Source of the DNA: Nocardia rhizosphaerihabitans
GTDB taxonomy: Bacteria; Actinomycetota; Actinomycetes; Mycobacteriales; Mycobacteriaceae
Assembly (NCBI RefSeq): GCF_014646295.1
Contig: NZ_BMNE01000002.1
Location: forward strand, 436,595-500,594
Length of the DNA stretch: 64,000 nucleotides
Direction of reading: 5' to 3'
Below are positions 53,782 to 61,659 of the stretch, piece after piece (the first letter of the stretch is position 1; each line of letters opens with the position of its first letter). A model generated the notes under the pieces. The model was given only the letters and a program-made list of their open reading frames with translations, had not been told where the DNA came from and did not search any database. The position numbers and the translations under genes are program-made.

Positions 53782-54441
53782 ATGATCAACCGTAAGTTCA
53801 TGGCGCGGATGGCGGGCGTCAGCGCTGCGGCCACCGTGGCCGTCGGCCTGTTCTCCACGGGCGCGGCCAACGCCGACACCTTCGTTCCGCTGCCGGGCGG
53901 ACACATCACCAAGACCCTGTCCGACGGCACCGTCGTCGAGATCAGCCTGGTGGGCGAGTCGGCCAACATCAACCCGTCGCTGGGCTCCACCCCGGTCCAC
54001 CGCAACGCGTGGGTCTCGGGTAGCGCGCAGGTCACCGTCTCCGACGGCGGCAGCGGCAAGATCTTCCCCGGCTACACCGTCGGTTGCCAGGTGAACATCG
54101 CCGGCGGCGGTGTCTCCGGCGAGGGCACGGTCGAAAGCGACTGGGAGGGCAACGCTTCCGGTGGCGTCGGCACCGGCGGCGAGCTCTCGCTCGGCCCCGG
54201 CCAGGCGAAGTCGTTCTACGTTCTCGACATCGAGAAGGCCGACGACTTCGGCAGCGAGTCGCACGGCAAGTCGAACAAGTTCAAGAACGGCAGCGGCTCG
54301 GTGACCTGGTCGGACACGACCATCGGCCTGACCGGCTGCGCCGGCTACGCGCAGGCTCGTGCCTTCGTGAGCGTCGAGGTCGAGACCGACAACGTCATCA
54401 GCTGGGTGACCCTGTGGGGTCAGCCGTTCAGCCTGGGCTGA
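53782..54441 (+). CDS. MspA/NfpB-type outer-membrane porin, pair 1 second subunit
   Basis: A 219-residue precursor: signal peptide MINRKFMARMAGVSAAATVAVGLF with cleavage after GAANA, then DTFVPLPGGHITKTLSDGTVVEISLVGESANINPSLGS. It has GYTVGCQVNIAGGG, FYVLDIEKADDFGSESHGKSNKFKNGSGSVTWSDTTIGLTGCAGYAQARAFVSVEVETDN and the terminal WVTLWGQPFSLG. It is a clear paralogue of the first subunit but longer in the loop before the second Cys. ATG at 53782 has GAGGG 9 bases upstream. A strong terminator follows, ending the pair-1 operon. Confidence 0.93.
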   Translation: MINRKFMARMAGVSAAATVAVGLFSTGAANADTFVPLPGGHITKTLSDGTVVEISLVGESANINPSLGSTPVHRNAWVSGSAQVTVSDGGSGKIFPGYTVGCQVNIAGGGVSGEGTVESDWEGNASGGVGTGGELSLGPGQAKSFYVLDIEKADDFGSESHGKSNKFKNGSGSVTWSDTTIGLTGCAGYAQARAFVSVEVETDNVISWVTLWGQPFSLG

Positions 54442-54461
54442 TCTGTTCGATACCCGAACAC

Positions 54462-54495
54462 ACACGGGCCGGTCGCTTCCGCGACCGGCCCGTGT
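54462..54495 (+). terminator. Intrinsic terminator of porin pair 1
   Basis: ACACGGGCCGGTCGC-TTCC-GCGACCGGCCCGTGT, a perfect 15-bp stem with a tetraloop. It lies 20 bases after the stop and separates the two porin pairs. Confidence 0.92.
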
Positions 54496-54559
54496 CGTTG
54501 TGCCCGCACCGAATTCGCGCTGGACTTTGCCGGGCCGCCTCATTATGTTTATGGCGAAT

Positions 54560-54576
54560 TGACTGTCCGACAGTCA
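54560..54576. promoter_or_regulatory. Perfect TetR-like operator upstream of porin pair 2
   Basis: TGACTGTC-C-GACAGTCA, an 8-1-8 perfect palindrome characteristic of TetR-family operators. It lies about 170 bases before the pair-2 start codon and overlaps TTGACT, a possible -35 hexamer (54559-54564). No copy is seen upstream of pair 1. Confidence 0.7.
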
Positions 54577-54699
54577 GTGTCGCCACGAGTTTCGTGATTT
54601 TCAGCTTCTCGATTCACCTCCCGGCTGGGCGTTACCCGCCCTGTTGCCAGCGGTGCGGTCCGCGGACCCGCCTGGGCTGGGTCCGGGCGCAGCACAGAT

Positions 54700-54728
54700 A
54701 TCGACCTCGACGGTCGAGGTCGATTTTG
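54700..54728 (+). promoter_or_regulatory. Attenuator-like hairpin in the leader of porin pair 2
   Basis: ATCGACCTCGAC (54700-54711) and GTCGAGGTCGAT (54713-54724) form a near-perfect stem (12 base pairs around one base, in practice closed by a small loop), followed by TTTT. It has intrinsic-terminator form but stands in the 5' leader, 13 bases before the ribosome-binding site, so it may attenuate porin expression. Confidence 0.6.
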
Positions 54729-54748
54729 CGTACACCTCGAGGGGAAGT

Positions 54749-55417
54749 ATGAGCGAGAACCGCACCAACCGTGTGCGTCGCGGCGCTTTCGGCGCCGGCG
54801 CCGCAGTGGCCGTGACGATCGGCCTCCTGTCGGCCGGTGCTGCCAACGCGGACACCTTCGTACCGTTGCCGGACGGTGAGAAGCTCGGCCCCGGCGTCAC
54901 TCTCTCCCGGACCGGTGAGCATGCCGTCATCTCCCCGTCGCTGGCCGCCAACGGTGCGGGCCGCGTCGTCTGGGTCTCCGGCAACGCCAGGGCCGATGTG
55001 CAGGTCACACCGGAGGGCGAGATCGGGCCGTACAACGGGCCAACCAACCGCCCCGGCTCCAACAATTCCTCGACACACGGTGCCTCGCAGCTGAATACGG
55101 GGTACATCGTCGGTTGCCAGGTGAGCATCGGTGACGAGGCGATCCGCGCCGGTCTGCAGGGCGCCATCTCGACGGACGGACCGGGTGTGTTCGGGTCGTT
55201 CGGACTCGACCTCGGCCCCGGTGAGGTGGCGTTCGTCCAGATCGACGCCAAGGACATCCTGAAGCCGGGCGTCTACTCGGTGGAGTACCAGGACGCCGAG
55301 ATCCAGATCCAGGGCTGCGCCGGCTACGCCCAGGCGCGCTCGTACTCGGTGGTCGAGATCGTCGGCGACCACTACTCCAAGACCACCCTGTACGGACAGC
55401 CGTTCAGCATCGGCTGA
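54749..55417 (+). CDS. MspA/NfpA-type outer-membrane porin, pair 2 first subunit
   Basis: A 222-residue precursor closely related to the pair-1 first subunit: MSENRTNRVRRGAF start, GAANA cleavage site, DTFVPLPDGEKLGPGV, NNSSTHGASQLNTGYIVGCQVSIGDEAI, and IQGCAGYAQARSYSVVEIVGDHYSKTTLYGQPFSIG. The middle loop after GDEAI differs most (AGLQGAISTDGPGVFGSFGLD versus Gly/Ser-rich in pair 1), which is expected to face the pore or exterior. ATG follows GAGGGGAAGT, the same leader end as pair 1, evidence of duplication of the whole unit. Confidence 0.93.
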   Translation: MSENRTNRVRRGAFGAGAAVAVTIGLLSAGAANADTFVPLPDGEKLGPGVTLSRTGEHAVISPSLAANGAGRVVWVSGNARADVQVTPEGEIGPYNGPTNRPGSNNSSTHGASQLNTGYIVGCQVSIGDEAIRAGLQGAISTDGPGVFGSFGLDLGPGEVAFVQIDAKDILKPGVYSVEYQDAEIQIQGCAGYAQARSYSVVEIVGDHYSKTTLYGQPFSIG

Positions 55418-55480
55418 TCGCGCGGCCGAACCGAAACTCTCGCTAGTTCACACGAATTCACCCTCGAGGGGTCAACTGTG

Positions 55481-56140
55481 ATGATCAACCGTAAGAGCAT
55501 GGCGCGCGCGGCCGGTTCCGTCGCCGCGGCGACCATGGCAGTGGGTCTGCTGTCCACCGGCGCGGCCGATGCCGACACCTTCGTTCCGCTGCCGGGTGGT
55601 GAAATCACCAAGGTGCTGTCCGACGGCACCGTGGTCAACATCAAGATGGTCGGCGAGTCGGCCACTATCAATCCGTCGATGGGATCGACGCCGGCACACC
55701 GCAATGCGTGGGTGTCCGGTAGCGCGCAGGTGTCGGTGTCCGGTGACGGCGGCGGCAAGATCTTCCCCGGCTACACCGTGGGTTGCCAGGTCAATATCGC
55801 GGGCGGCGGGGCGAGGGCCGAGGGCGAAGCGGCGACCGGCTGGGAAGGCGAGGCGGAGGCCGCCGGGGCAGCGGGCGGCGAACTCACCCTCGGCCCCGGC
55901 CAGGCGCGATCCTTTTACGTCCTCGACCTGGAAATGCCCGACGACTACGGCAACGAATCACACAAGACCCGCAACGCCTTCCAGGGCGGCAGCGGCTCGG
56001 TCACCTGGGCCGACGAGACCATCGGCCTGTCCGGCTGTGGCGGCTACGCGCAGGCGCGTTCGTTCGTGAGCGTCGAGGTGGAGACCGACAATGTGATCAG
56101 CTGGGTCACCCTGTGGGGCCAGCCGTTCAGCCTCGGCTGA
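55481..56140 (+). CDS. MspA/NfpB-type outer-membrane porin, pair 2 second subunit
   Basis: A 219-residue precursor, paralogue of the pair-1 second subunit: MINRKSMARAAGSVAAATMAVGLL, cleavage after GAADA, DTFVPLPGGEITKVLSDGTVVNIKMVGESATINPSMGS, FYVLDLEMPDDYGNESHKTRNAFQGGSGSVTWADETIGLSGCGGYAQARSFVSVEVETDN. The Gly/Ala/Glu-rich loop (GARAEGEAATGWEGEAEAAGAAGG) replaces the pair-1 loop. ATG at 55481 is chosen to match the paralogue; an adjacent GTG at 55478 would add one residue. It ends at a bidirectional terminator facing mscL. Confidence 0.93.
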   Translation: MINRKSMARAAGSVAAATMAVGLLSTGAADADTFVPLPGGEITKVLSDGTVVNIKMVGESATINPSMGSTPAHRNAWVSGSAQVSVSGDGGGKIFPGYTVGCQVNIAGGGARAEGEAATGWEGEAEAAGAAGGELTLGPGQARSFYVLDLEMPDDYGNESHKTRNAFQGGSGSVTWADETIGLSGCGGYAQARSFVSVEVETDNVISWVTLWGQPFSLG

Positions 56141-56165
56141 GGCACTGAAACAGACTCCAGCCCAA

Positions 56166-56205
56166 CGAGATCGGGGCGAGTCCTCCGGGACCTGCCCCGA
56201 TCTCG
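56166..56205. terminator. Bidirectional terminator between porins and mscL
   Basis: CGAGATCGGGGC (56166-56177) pairs with GCCCCGATCTCG (56194-56205) over 16 bases, between two convergent genes, 13 bases from the mscL stop. It has no T-run. Confidence 0.85.
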
Positions 56206-56218
56206 CTGCGTACGGGGC

Positions 56219-56662
56219 TCAGTGCTTGTGCTCGCCGTCGCTTGCGGCCGGTTCCGTGAGCATGCCGTGCTTGCCGTTCGACGTGGTGCCCTGCTGAGCC
56301 AGCAGATCCCGGATCTCGATGAGCACCTCGCTGTCGGAGAGCTTCTCGTCCTCCTTGGAGAACCGCTTCTTCGCCATGGTCGCGGGCAGGACGAGGACGA
56401 AATAGAGAATCACGGCGATCATCAGGAAGTTGATGAACGCGGTGATGATCGGCCCGATCTCGATGAAGGTGGCCGGTTTGCCGGCGACGAGCTGGACGCC
56501 GAGCCCCATCTCGTTGGATCCGCCGAAGACCGCGAGCAGCGGGTTGACGATCCCGCTGGTGAACGCGGTGACGATGGCGACGAACGCGGTACCCATGACG
56601 ACGGCGACCGCCAGGTCGATCACATTGCCGCGGAGCAGGAAGTCCTTGAAGCCTTTGAGCAT
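56219..56662 (-). CDS. mscL: Large-conductance mechanosensitive channel
   Basis: A 147-residue channel with MLKGFKDFLLRGNVIDLAVAVVMGTAF (N-terminal helix and TM1), TM2 in ITAFINFLMIAVILYFVLVLP and a charged C-terminal bundle ending in AASDGEHKH. It opens under membrane tension to release solutes. ATG at 56662 has GGAG 7 bases upstream; a longer frame to 56767 is not homologous. Matches M. tuberculosis mscL (Rv0985c) in context. Confidence 0.97.
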   Translation of the reverse strand: MLKGFKDFLLRGNVIDLAVAVVMGTAFVAIVTAFTSGIVNPLLAVFGGSNEMGLGVQLVAGKPATFIEIGPIITAFINFLMIAVILYFVLVLPATMAKKRFSKEDEKLSDSEVLIEIRDLLAQQGTTSNGKHGMLTEPAASDGEHKH

Positions 56663-56817
56663 GCCGATATCTCCTTCGTTTCGGAGCCGGCCGGAGGCAC
56701 TGTGCTCCTTGATCGAATGATGTGAACGGTCGTGCTGTTTGTGTGATGCTAACCAGAGCTCTGGCAATTATCTCGCGAACTGTGCCGGGGGCGCAGTGGC
56801 GGTCCGGGCCAGGAGTG

Positions 56818-57489
56818 TCAATGGAAGACGACGGTGAGCGCGGTGCGCAGCGAGGCGCCGGCCACCGCGGTGGCGTATTCGGCGCCCAGCGCGACCAGGA
56901 CCACGCGTTCCGCACCCGAGCGTCGCTCGCCCGTCGCGGTGACGAGCACGACGGCGGCATCGGTGGCCAGGGTGCGGGCGGGTTTCGTCGCACCAGGGCC
57001 GCCCGCGTCCTCGACGCCGACGACGTCCACCCGATCGCCCGCGCGCAACACATCGGCGACCGCGGAATCGGCTAGCCGGATGGGCACGATCCGTGCGTCG
57101 GTGCTGCCCGCCGCGGCGGCGGCCAGGCGCGGGCCGACCACGCGCAGATCGGTGAAGGTCTCCCCGGCGCGCATGGCGCCGGTGAGCGTCGCACCGAGCA
57201 GGGGAGCGGTCTCGGTGGCGGAACCCGAAGGCAGCGAACGGGATTCGTGATGATCGACGCGCAGATCGTCGGCGGTGAGCAGCCTGCCCGGTGCCAGATC
57301 GCGGGCGGCGACCACGACGGCGCGGCGGGAATCACCGGGATCGCCGCGGACGAACATCGCCAGCGCGAGCAGGGCCAGCACCGCTGCGGCGATGCGGCGC
57401 GCGAGCAGGGCATCGGCCCACGCGGGGCGATTACCGAGGGCGAAACGCCAGGAACTGCCACGTCCCAGATCGGCAAGACTGCGAGTCAT
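56818..57489 (-). CDS. SAF-domain protein, CpaB/RcpC-like
   Basis: A 223-residue protein with one N-terminal membrane segment (about 30-46, RIAAAVLALLALAMFV) and an SAF domain (RAVVVAARDLAPGRLLTADDLRVDHHES), as in CpaB/RcpC Flp pilus assembly proteins. The C-terminal half (VPIRLADSAVADVLRAGDRVDVVGV) also fits that family. No pilus genes are nearby, so the role is unclear. Two DnaA-box-like sequences lie in the region upstream of its start. Confidence 0.82.
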   Translation of the reverse strand: MTRSLADLGRGSSWRFALGNRPAWADALLARRIAAAVLALLALAMFVRGDPGDSRRAVVVAARDLAPGRLLTADDLRVDHHESRSLPSGSATETAPLLGATLTGAMRAGETFTDLRVVGPRLAAAAAGSTDARIVPIRLADSAVADVLRAGDRVDVVGVEDAGGPGATKPARTLATDAAVVLVTATGERRSGAERVVLVALGAEYATAVAGASLRTALTVVFH

Positions 57490-57539
57490 GCTCCGAGCCT
57501 AGGAGCGTGGCAGTGGGGAACAGCCCCCGAAAGTCCAGG

Positions 57540-57567
57540 TTGTGGACAACTACGGGGCTGTGGATAA
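57540..57567. promoter_or_regulatory. Pair of DnaA-box-like sequences
   Basis: TGTGGACAA (57541-57549, reverse of TTGTCCACA) and TGTGGATAA (57559-57567, reverse of TTATCCACA) lie 18 bases apart in the same orientation, in the 89-base gap between the SAF-domain start and the fmdB stop. Confidence 0.5.
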
Positions 57568-57578
57568 CTCCGGAAGGA

Positions 57579-57863
57579 TCAGCTGGCGGCGGCGGGCGCC
57601 GAGCTCGTGCTCGCCGCGGGAGTGCTGGTGCCGCTGCCGTTGGAATCCGAGGACGTCTTGGCGGGCTCGCTCGCGGTGGACGCGCCACCACGGCTGTCGG
57701 TGCGGTAGAAACCGCTGCCCTTGAACACGATGCCGACCGAGTTGAACAGCTTCCGCAGCTTCCCCGTGCACTGCGGGCATTCCGTCAGTGTGTCGTCGGA
57801 GAAGGACTGAACGATGTCGAAGCGGTTGTCACACTCGGTGCACGCGTATGAATAAGTTGGCAC
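57579..57863 (-). CDS. FmdB-type zinc-ribbon regulatory protein
   Basis: A 94-residue protein. The N-terminal FmdB zinc ribbon MPTYSYACTECDNRFD with paired Cys (CTEC and CPQC) folds a zinc site, followed by KLFNSVGIVFKGSGFYRTD, the FmdB core. The C-terminal 35 residues are Ser/Thr/Ala-rich and probably disordered. The family is named after a putative regulator of formamidase; its DNA-binding role is unproven. It matches Rv0991c in context; mycobacterial Rv0991c is reported as a redox-regulated chaperone, so a chaperone role is plausible here. Confidence 0.9.
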   Translation of the reverse strand: MPTYSYACTECDNRFDIVQSFSDDTLTECPQCTGKLRKLFNSVGIVFKGSGFYRTDSRGGASTASEPAKTSSDSNGSGTSTPAASTSSAPAAAS

Positions 57864-57932
57864 AGGATCCTCCGCAAGTCTCGTCGATCTAGCACTCTAC
57901 CGCCGACACTGCCAACGTCGCGAATCGCCGTT

Positions 57933-58538
57933 TCATTCCGGCGAAACGGGCAGCTCATGGCCCAGTTCACGCAGTCCGCCACCGGGCGTCACCGCCCAGC
58001 CCATCCGCCGGTCGTGTGGTTCTTCCGGCAGCCGGTCGACGAGTTCATTATCCCGCACGACGGCGATGAGCCTGGTGCCGTCTCCGACGGCGCCCAGTGT
58101 CCGGTCGTAGTAGCCCGCACCGCGCCCGAGGCGCACCCCGCGCAGATCCACCGCGAGCGCGGGAACAAGGACCGTCGTCGCGGTGGCGACGGTGTCCGGC
58201 GGCAGGGTCGCTGTCGTCGGTTCGAGCAGCCCGAAGCGGGCCTTGCGCAGGGAATCGGGGCCCTCGTAGCGCGCCCAGCTCAGCGGTCCCGGCTCCCCGG
58301 TCACCGGCAGCAACACCGTGGCGTTGCGCACACACAGCGCGTCGAGCATGCGCAGATCGCCGGGTTCGCCGCGGATCGGGACATAGGCGCAGACGACATC
58401 GTCGGCCCCGGCCAGCGGCTCGATCGCCGTCGCCAGCTCGGCCGCTTCGCGTGCGTGCTCCGCTGCCCCGACCAGGGCGCGCTCGGCCAGGATATGGCTG
58501 CGCCAGGCATATTTGGTGCGCTCACCGGGCATCTCCAC
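57933..58538 (-). CDS. 5-formyltetrahydrofolate cyclo-ligase
   Basis: A 201-residue enzyme converting 5-formyl-THF with ATP to methenyl-THF. The C-terminal GVRLGRGAGYYDRTLGAV, PEEPHDRRMGWAVTPGGG motif and the KARFGLLEPTTATLPPDTV substrate loop are diagnostic. GTG at 58538 follows AGGGTGG; GTG at 58547 or ATG at 58532 are alternatives. The frame continues open upstream through galU and moeA but is only the shadow of those genes. It is divergent from galU and matches Rv0992c. Confidence 0.9.
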   Translation of the reverse strand: MEMPGERTKYAWRSHILAERALVGAAEHAREAAELATAIEPLAGADDVVCAYVPIRGEPGDLRMLDALCVRNATVLLPVTGEPGPLSWARYEGPDSLRKARFGLLEPTTATLPPDTVATATTVLVPALAVDLRGVRLGRGAGYYDRTLGAVGDGTRLIAVVRDNELVDRLPEEPHDRRMGWAVTPGGGLRELGHELPVSPE

Positions 58539-58613
58539 AGCGACCACCCTAAGCTCTTGCCGACGCCGGATCGTCGCGACGGGCGATCGGACGGCACGCT
58601 GAATGGATAGGGT

Positions 58614-59546
58614 ATGCGCATGACAGACAAGACTTCCGGTTTCCGCACTGCGGTGGTACCCGCGGCCGGACTCGGGACGCGGTTTCTGCCTGCCACCAAG
58701 ACGGTGCCCAAGGAATTGCTGCCGGTGGTCGACACCCCCGGCATCGAGCTGGTCGCCGCCGAGGCCGCCGATTCCGGCGCGGATCGGCTGGTCATCGTCA
58801 CCTCGCCGGGCAAGGACGGCGTGGTCGCCCACTTCGTCGAGGACCTGGTGCTGGAGAGCACCCTGGCCGAGCGCGGCAAGTTCGCGCTGCTGGAGAAGGT
58901 ACGCAAGGCCCCCGGCCTGCTCGATGTGACCTCGGTCGTCCAGGAGGAGCCGCTCGGCCTCGGGCACGCGGTCGCCCAGGCCGAATCGGTGCTCGACGAC
59001 GACGAGGACGCCATCGCGGTGCTGCTGCCCGACGATCTGGTCCTGCCGTGCGGGGTCCTGGAGACGATGAGCCGGGTGCGCCGGGAGCGCGGTGGCTCGG
59101 TGCTGTGTGCCATCGACGTGCCGAAGTCGCAGGTCAGCGCCTATGGCGTGTTCGACGTGGAGGACCTGACCGAGGGCGCCGAGGCCGACGTGCTGCGGGT
59201 CAAGGGCATGGTCGAGAAGCCGGACCTGGCCGACGCGCCGTCGACCCTGGCGGCCGCGGGCCGCTACCTGCTCGACCGCGTGATCTTCGACGCACTGCGC
59301 CGGATCGAGCCGGGCGCGGGCGGGGAACTGCAGATCACCGATGCCATCGCCCTGCTGATCGCGGAGGGACACCCGGTCCATGTGGTCGTCCACCGTGGGT
59401 CGCGCCACGATTTGGGTAACCCGGGCGGCTATCTTCGAGCTGCCGTCGATTTCGCCCTCGAGCGGGAGGAATATGGTCCGCAACTGCGCGAGTGGCTGAA
59501 GTTCCGGCTGAGCCCGGAGTGGGACCCCCAGTCTCCGAACGCGTAA
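58614..59546 (+). CDS. galU: UTP-glucose-1-phosphate uridylyltransferase
   Basis: A 310-residue nucleotidyltransferase making UDP-glucose. The N-terminal AVVPAAGLGTRFLPATKTVPKELLPVVDTPGIE is the nucleotide loop; QEEPLGLGHAVAQAE and LPDDLVL carry the metal/UTP site, and the C-terminal GNPGGYLRAAVDFALEREEYG is typical. UDP-glucose feeds envelope glycans and trehalose. Another ATG (58620) is in frame two codons downstream. Matches Rv0993. Confidence 0.97.
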   Translation: MRMTDKTSGFRTAVVPAAGLGTRFLPATKTVPKELLPVVDTPGIELVAAEAADSGADRLVIVTSPGKDGVVAHFVEDLVLESTLAERGKFALLEKVRKAPGLLDVTSVVQEEPLGLGHAVAQAESVLDDDEDAIAVLLPDDLVLPCGVLETMSRVRRERGGSVLCAIDVPKSQVSAYGVFDVEDLTEGAEADVLRVKGMVEKPDLADAPSTLAAAGRYLLDRVIFDALRRIEPGAGGELQITDAIALLIAEGHPVHVVVHRGSRHDLGNPGGYLRAAVDFALEREEYGPQLREWLKFRLSPEWDPQSPNA

Positions 59547-59600
59547 GCGCGGCAAGCGGTAGTACACAGGCAGGCAGTCGCCGATAGACACAGGAGCTCG

Positions 59601-60860
59601 ATGCGCTCGGTTGAGGATCAGCTGATCAAGGTCACCGCGGCCGCGGTCGCACCCAGGCCGGTCCGGGTGGCGATATCCGAGGCCCAGGGTTTGCTGTGCG
59701 CGGAAGACGTCGTCACCGAACGTCCGCTGCCCGGCTTCGATCAGGCCGCCATCGACGGTTACGCGGTGCGCAGCGTCGACGTGACCGCCGCGGGCACCGA
59801 TGTGCGCGACGAGGAGGGCGAGCTGATCGACCTCACCCTGCCGGTGGTCGGTGAGGTGGTGGCCGGTTCGCGTCAGCCGATCCGGTTGCAGCCGCGCCAG
59901 ACCGTGCGGGTCGACACCGGCGCTCCGCTGCCGACGCTCGCCGACGCGGTGCTGCCGCTGGAATTCACCGACGGTGGCCGCGCCAGGATCAAGGTTTTCG
60001 AGCCGGTCCGCTCGGGCGACTACGTCCGCCGGATCGGTGACGACGTGCAGCCCGGTGACGTGGCGGTCCGCGCGGGCACCATCATCGGCGCGGCCCAGGT
60101 GGGCCTGCTCGCCGCGGTCGGCCAGGACAAGGTGCTGGTGCACCCGCGTCCCCGGCTGTCGGTTATTTCCATCGGTGGCGAACTGATCGATATCGATCGC
60201 ACGCCCGGCCCCGGCCAGGTCTACGACGTGAACTCCTACGCGCTGGCCGCGGCCGCGCGCGACGCGGGCGCCGATGTGAACCGGGTCGGCATCGTCAGCG
60301 CCGATCCGCGCAGGCTGCGCGATGTGGTCGAGGGGCAGTTGGTGCGCTCGGAGGTCGTCGTGATCGCCGGTGCGGTCGGCGGCTGGGCCTCGGAGCAGGT
60401 GCGCGAGGCGTTGGACGGGCTCGGTGAGCTCGAGGTGGACCGGGTGGCCATGCATCCGGGTTCGGTGCAGGGTTTCGGCAGGCTCGGCCGCGACGAGGTG
60501 CCGACGTTCCTGCTGCCGTCGAATCCGGTGAGCGCGCTGGTGGTCTTCGAGGTGATGGTGCGTCCGCTGATCCGGATCGCGCTGGGCCGCAGGCAGCCGA
60601 TGCGCCGAATCGTCAACGCCCGCACCATCACTCCGGTCTCCTCGATGCCGGGCCGCAAGGGCTACCTGCGCGCGCAGCTGCTGCGTGACGAGGCCACCGG
60701 CGACTACCTGGTGCAGCCACTCGGCAACGGCAACGGCGGGTCCTCGCACCTTTTGGCGACGCTGGCCGAGGCGAACAGCCTGATCGTCGTCGAACCCGAC
60801 GACACCGATTTCCGGACCGGTGACGAGGTCCGGGTCGCGTTCCTGGCGCAGCGCGGCTGA
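59601..60860 (+). CDS. glp: MoeA/gephyrin-like protein Glp
   Basis: A 419-residue MoeA-fold protein with MSVEDQLIKV-like N-terminus, DQAAIDGYAVRSVDV, VRVDTGAPLPTLADAVLPLEF and the MPT-binding VSIGGELIDIDRTPGPGQVYDVNSYAL; also a gephyrin-type PSNPVSALVVFEVMVRPLI. In corynebacteria and mycobacteria the copy at this locus (galU-glp-rimJ-glpR) is Glp, a divisome protein that binds FtsZ and interacts with GlpR. The sequence alone cannot separate molybdenum insertion from a division role; position argues for Glp. It is 55 bases after galU. Confidence 0.9.
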   Translation: MRSVEDQLIKVTAAAVAPRPVRVAISEAQGLLCAEDVVTERPLPGFDQAAIDGYAVRSVDVTAAGTDVRDEEGELIDLTLPVVGEVVAGSRQPIRLQPRQTVRVDTGAPLPTLADAVLPLEFTDGGRARIKVFEPVRSGDYVRRIGDDVQPGDVAVRAGTIIGAAQVGLLAAVGQDKVLVHPRPRLSVISIGGELIDIDRTPGPGQVYDVNSYALAAAARDAGADVNRVGIVSADPRRLRDVVEGQLVRSEVVVIAGAVGGWASEQVREALDGLGELEVDRVAMHPGSVQGFGRLGRDEVPTFLLPSNPVSALVVFEVMVRPLIRIALGRRQPMRRIVNARTITPVSSMPGRKGYLRAQLLRDEATGDYLVQPLGNGNGGSSHLLATLAEANSLIVVEPDDTDFRTGDEVRVAFLAQRG

Positions 60861-60863
60861 AAC

Positions 60864-61523
60864 GTGGAGTCGATGAACGTATTCCGGGCAGGCCAGCATC
60901 CCGGATGGCCCGCGCGGCTCGGTCCGGTGACCGTGGCGGCCGGTCAGGTGACCCTGCGGCCGGTGCGTTTTCGCGACGCCGCCGCGTGGAGCCGCATCCG
61001 GCTGCGTGACCGCGACCATCTGGAGCGCTGGGAGCCGACCGGGCGCGGTAGCTGGGAGGCGCGCAATCACGCGTCGAACTGGCCGTCGCTGTGGACGAGC
61101 CTGAAGGCCGAAGCGCGGCGGGGCGCGATGATCCCGCTGGTGATCGAGGTCGACGGGCAGTTCAGCGGGCAGCTGACCATCGGCAACATCGTGCGCGGTG
61201 CGCTGCGCTCGGCCTGGATCGGCTACTGGGTGGCCAAGGACCTCGGCGGTCAGGGTGTGGCGACGGCCGCGCTGGCGCTGGGGCTGGATCACTGCTTCGG
61301 GCCGGTCGGCCTGCACCGCGTCGAGGCGACGGTCCGGCCGGAGAACCTGGCCAGCCAGGCGGTCCTGCGCAACGTCGGCTTCCGTGAGGAGGGCCTGCTG
61401 CGCCGCTACCTCGATGTGGACGGCGAATGGCGCGATCACCTGCTGGTGGGCTTGACGGTCGAAGAAGTCATGAGCACCGTGGTGGACCGCCTGGTCAGGG
61501 AGGGTCGAGCGGCGCTGCCGTGA
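60864..61523 (+). CDS. rimJ: RimJ-type GNAT N-acetyltransferase
   Basis: A 219-residue GNAT: VTLRPVRFRDAAAWSRIRLRDRDHLERWEPT, then IGYWVAKDLGGQGVATAALALGLDHCFGPVGLHRVEATVRPENLASQAVLRNVGFREEGLLRRYL (acetyl-CoA-binding QGVATAA). It resembles RimJ, which acetylates ribosomal protein S5 N-terminus. It starts 3 bases after glp. GTG at 60864 is used; ATG at 60873 is an alternative. Matches Rv0995. Confidence 0.93.
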   Translation: MESMNVFRAGQHPGWPARLGPVTVAAGQVTLRPVRFRDAAAWSRIRLRDRDHLERWEPTGRGSWEARNHASNWPSLWTSLKAEARRGAMIPLVIEVDGQFSGQLTIGNIVRGALRSAWIGYWVAKDLGGQGVATAALALGLDHCFGPVGLHRVEATVRPENLASQAVLRNVGFREEGLLRRYLDVDGEWRDHLLVGLTVEEVMSTVVDRLVREGRAALP

Positions 61524-61553
61524 AATTTCTGTTACTCATGTGGCAGGTGTGCA

Positions 61554-61582
61554 CGGCGCGCCTGCCCCGCGGGCAGGCGCGC
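61554..61582. terminator. GC-rich hairpin between rimJ and glpR
   Basis: GGCGCGCCTGCCC (61554-61566) pairs with GGGCAGGCGCGCC (61570-61582) over CGC, a perfect 13-bp stem. It may end the galU-glp-rimJ transcript; glpR, 77 bases beyond, would then need its own promoter. Confidence 0.7.
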
Positions 61583-61659
61583 CCGAATTAACCTACGGAC
61601 GTCGGTAGTGCGTCCACAGATGGACAAAACGCAGGCGGAGACGGGAGGTGATGACCGCG

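Noticed and set aside
57933..61439. A single 1168-codon open frame including the cyclo-ligase
   Set aside because: Only the last 201 codons match 5-FTHF cyclo-ligase. The upstream part is antisense to galU, glp and rimJ and is not a fusion.
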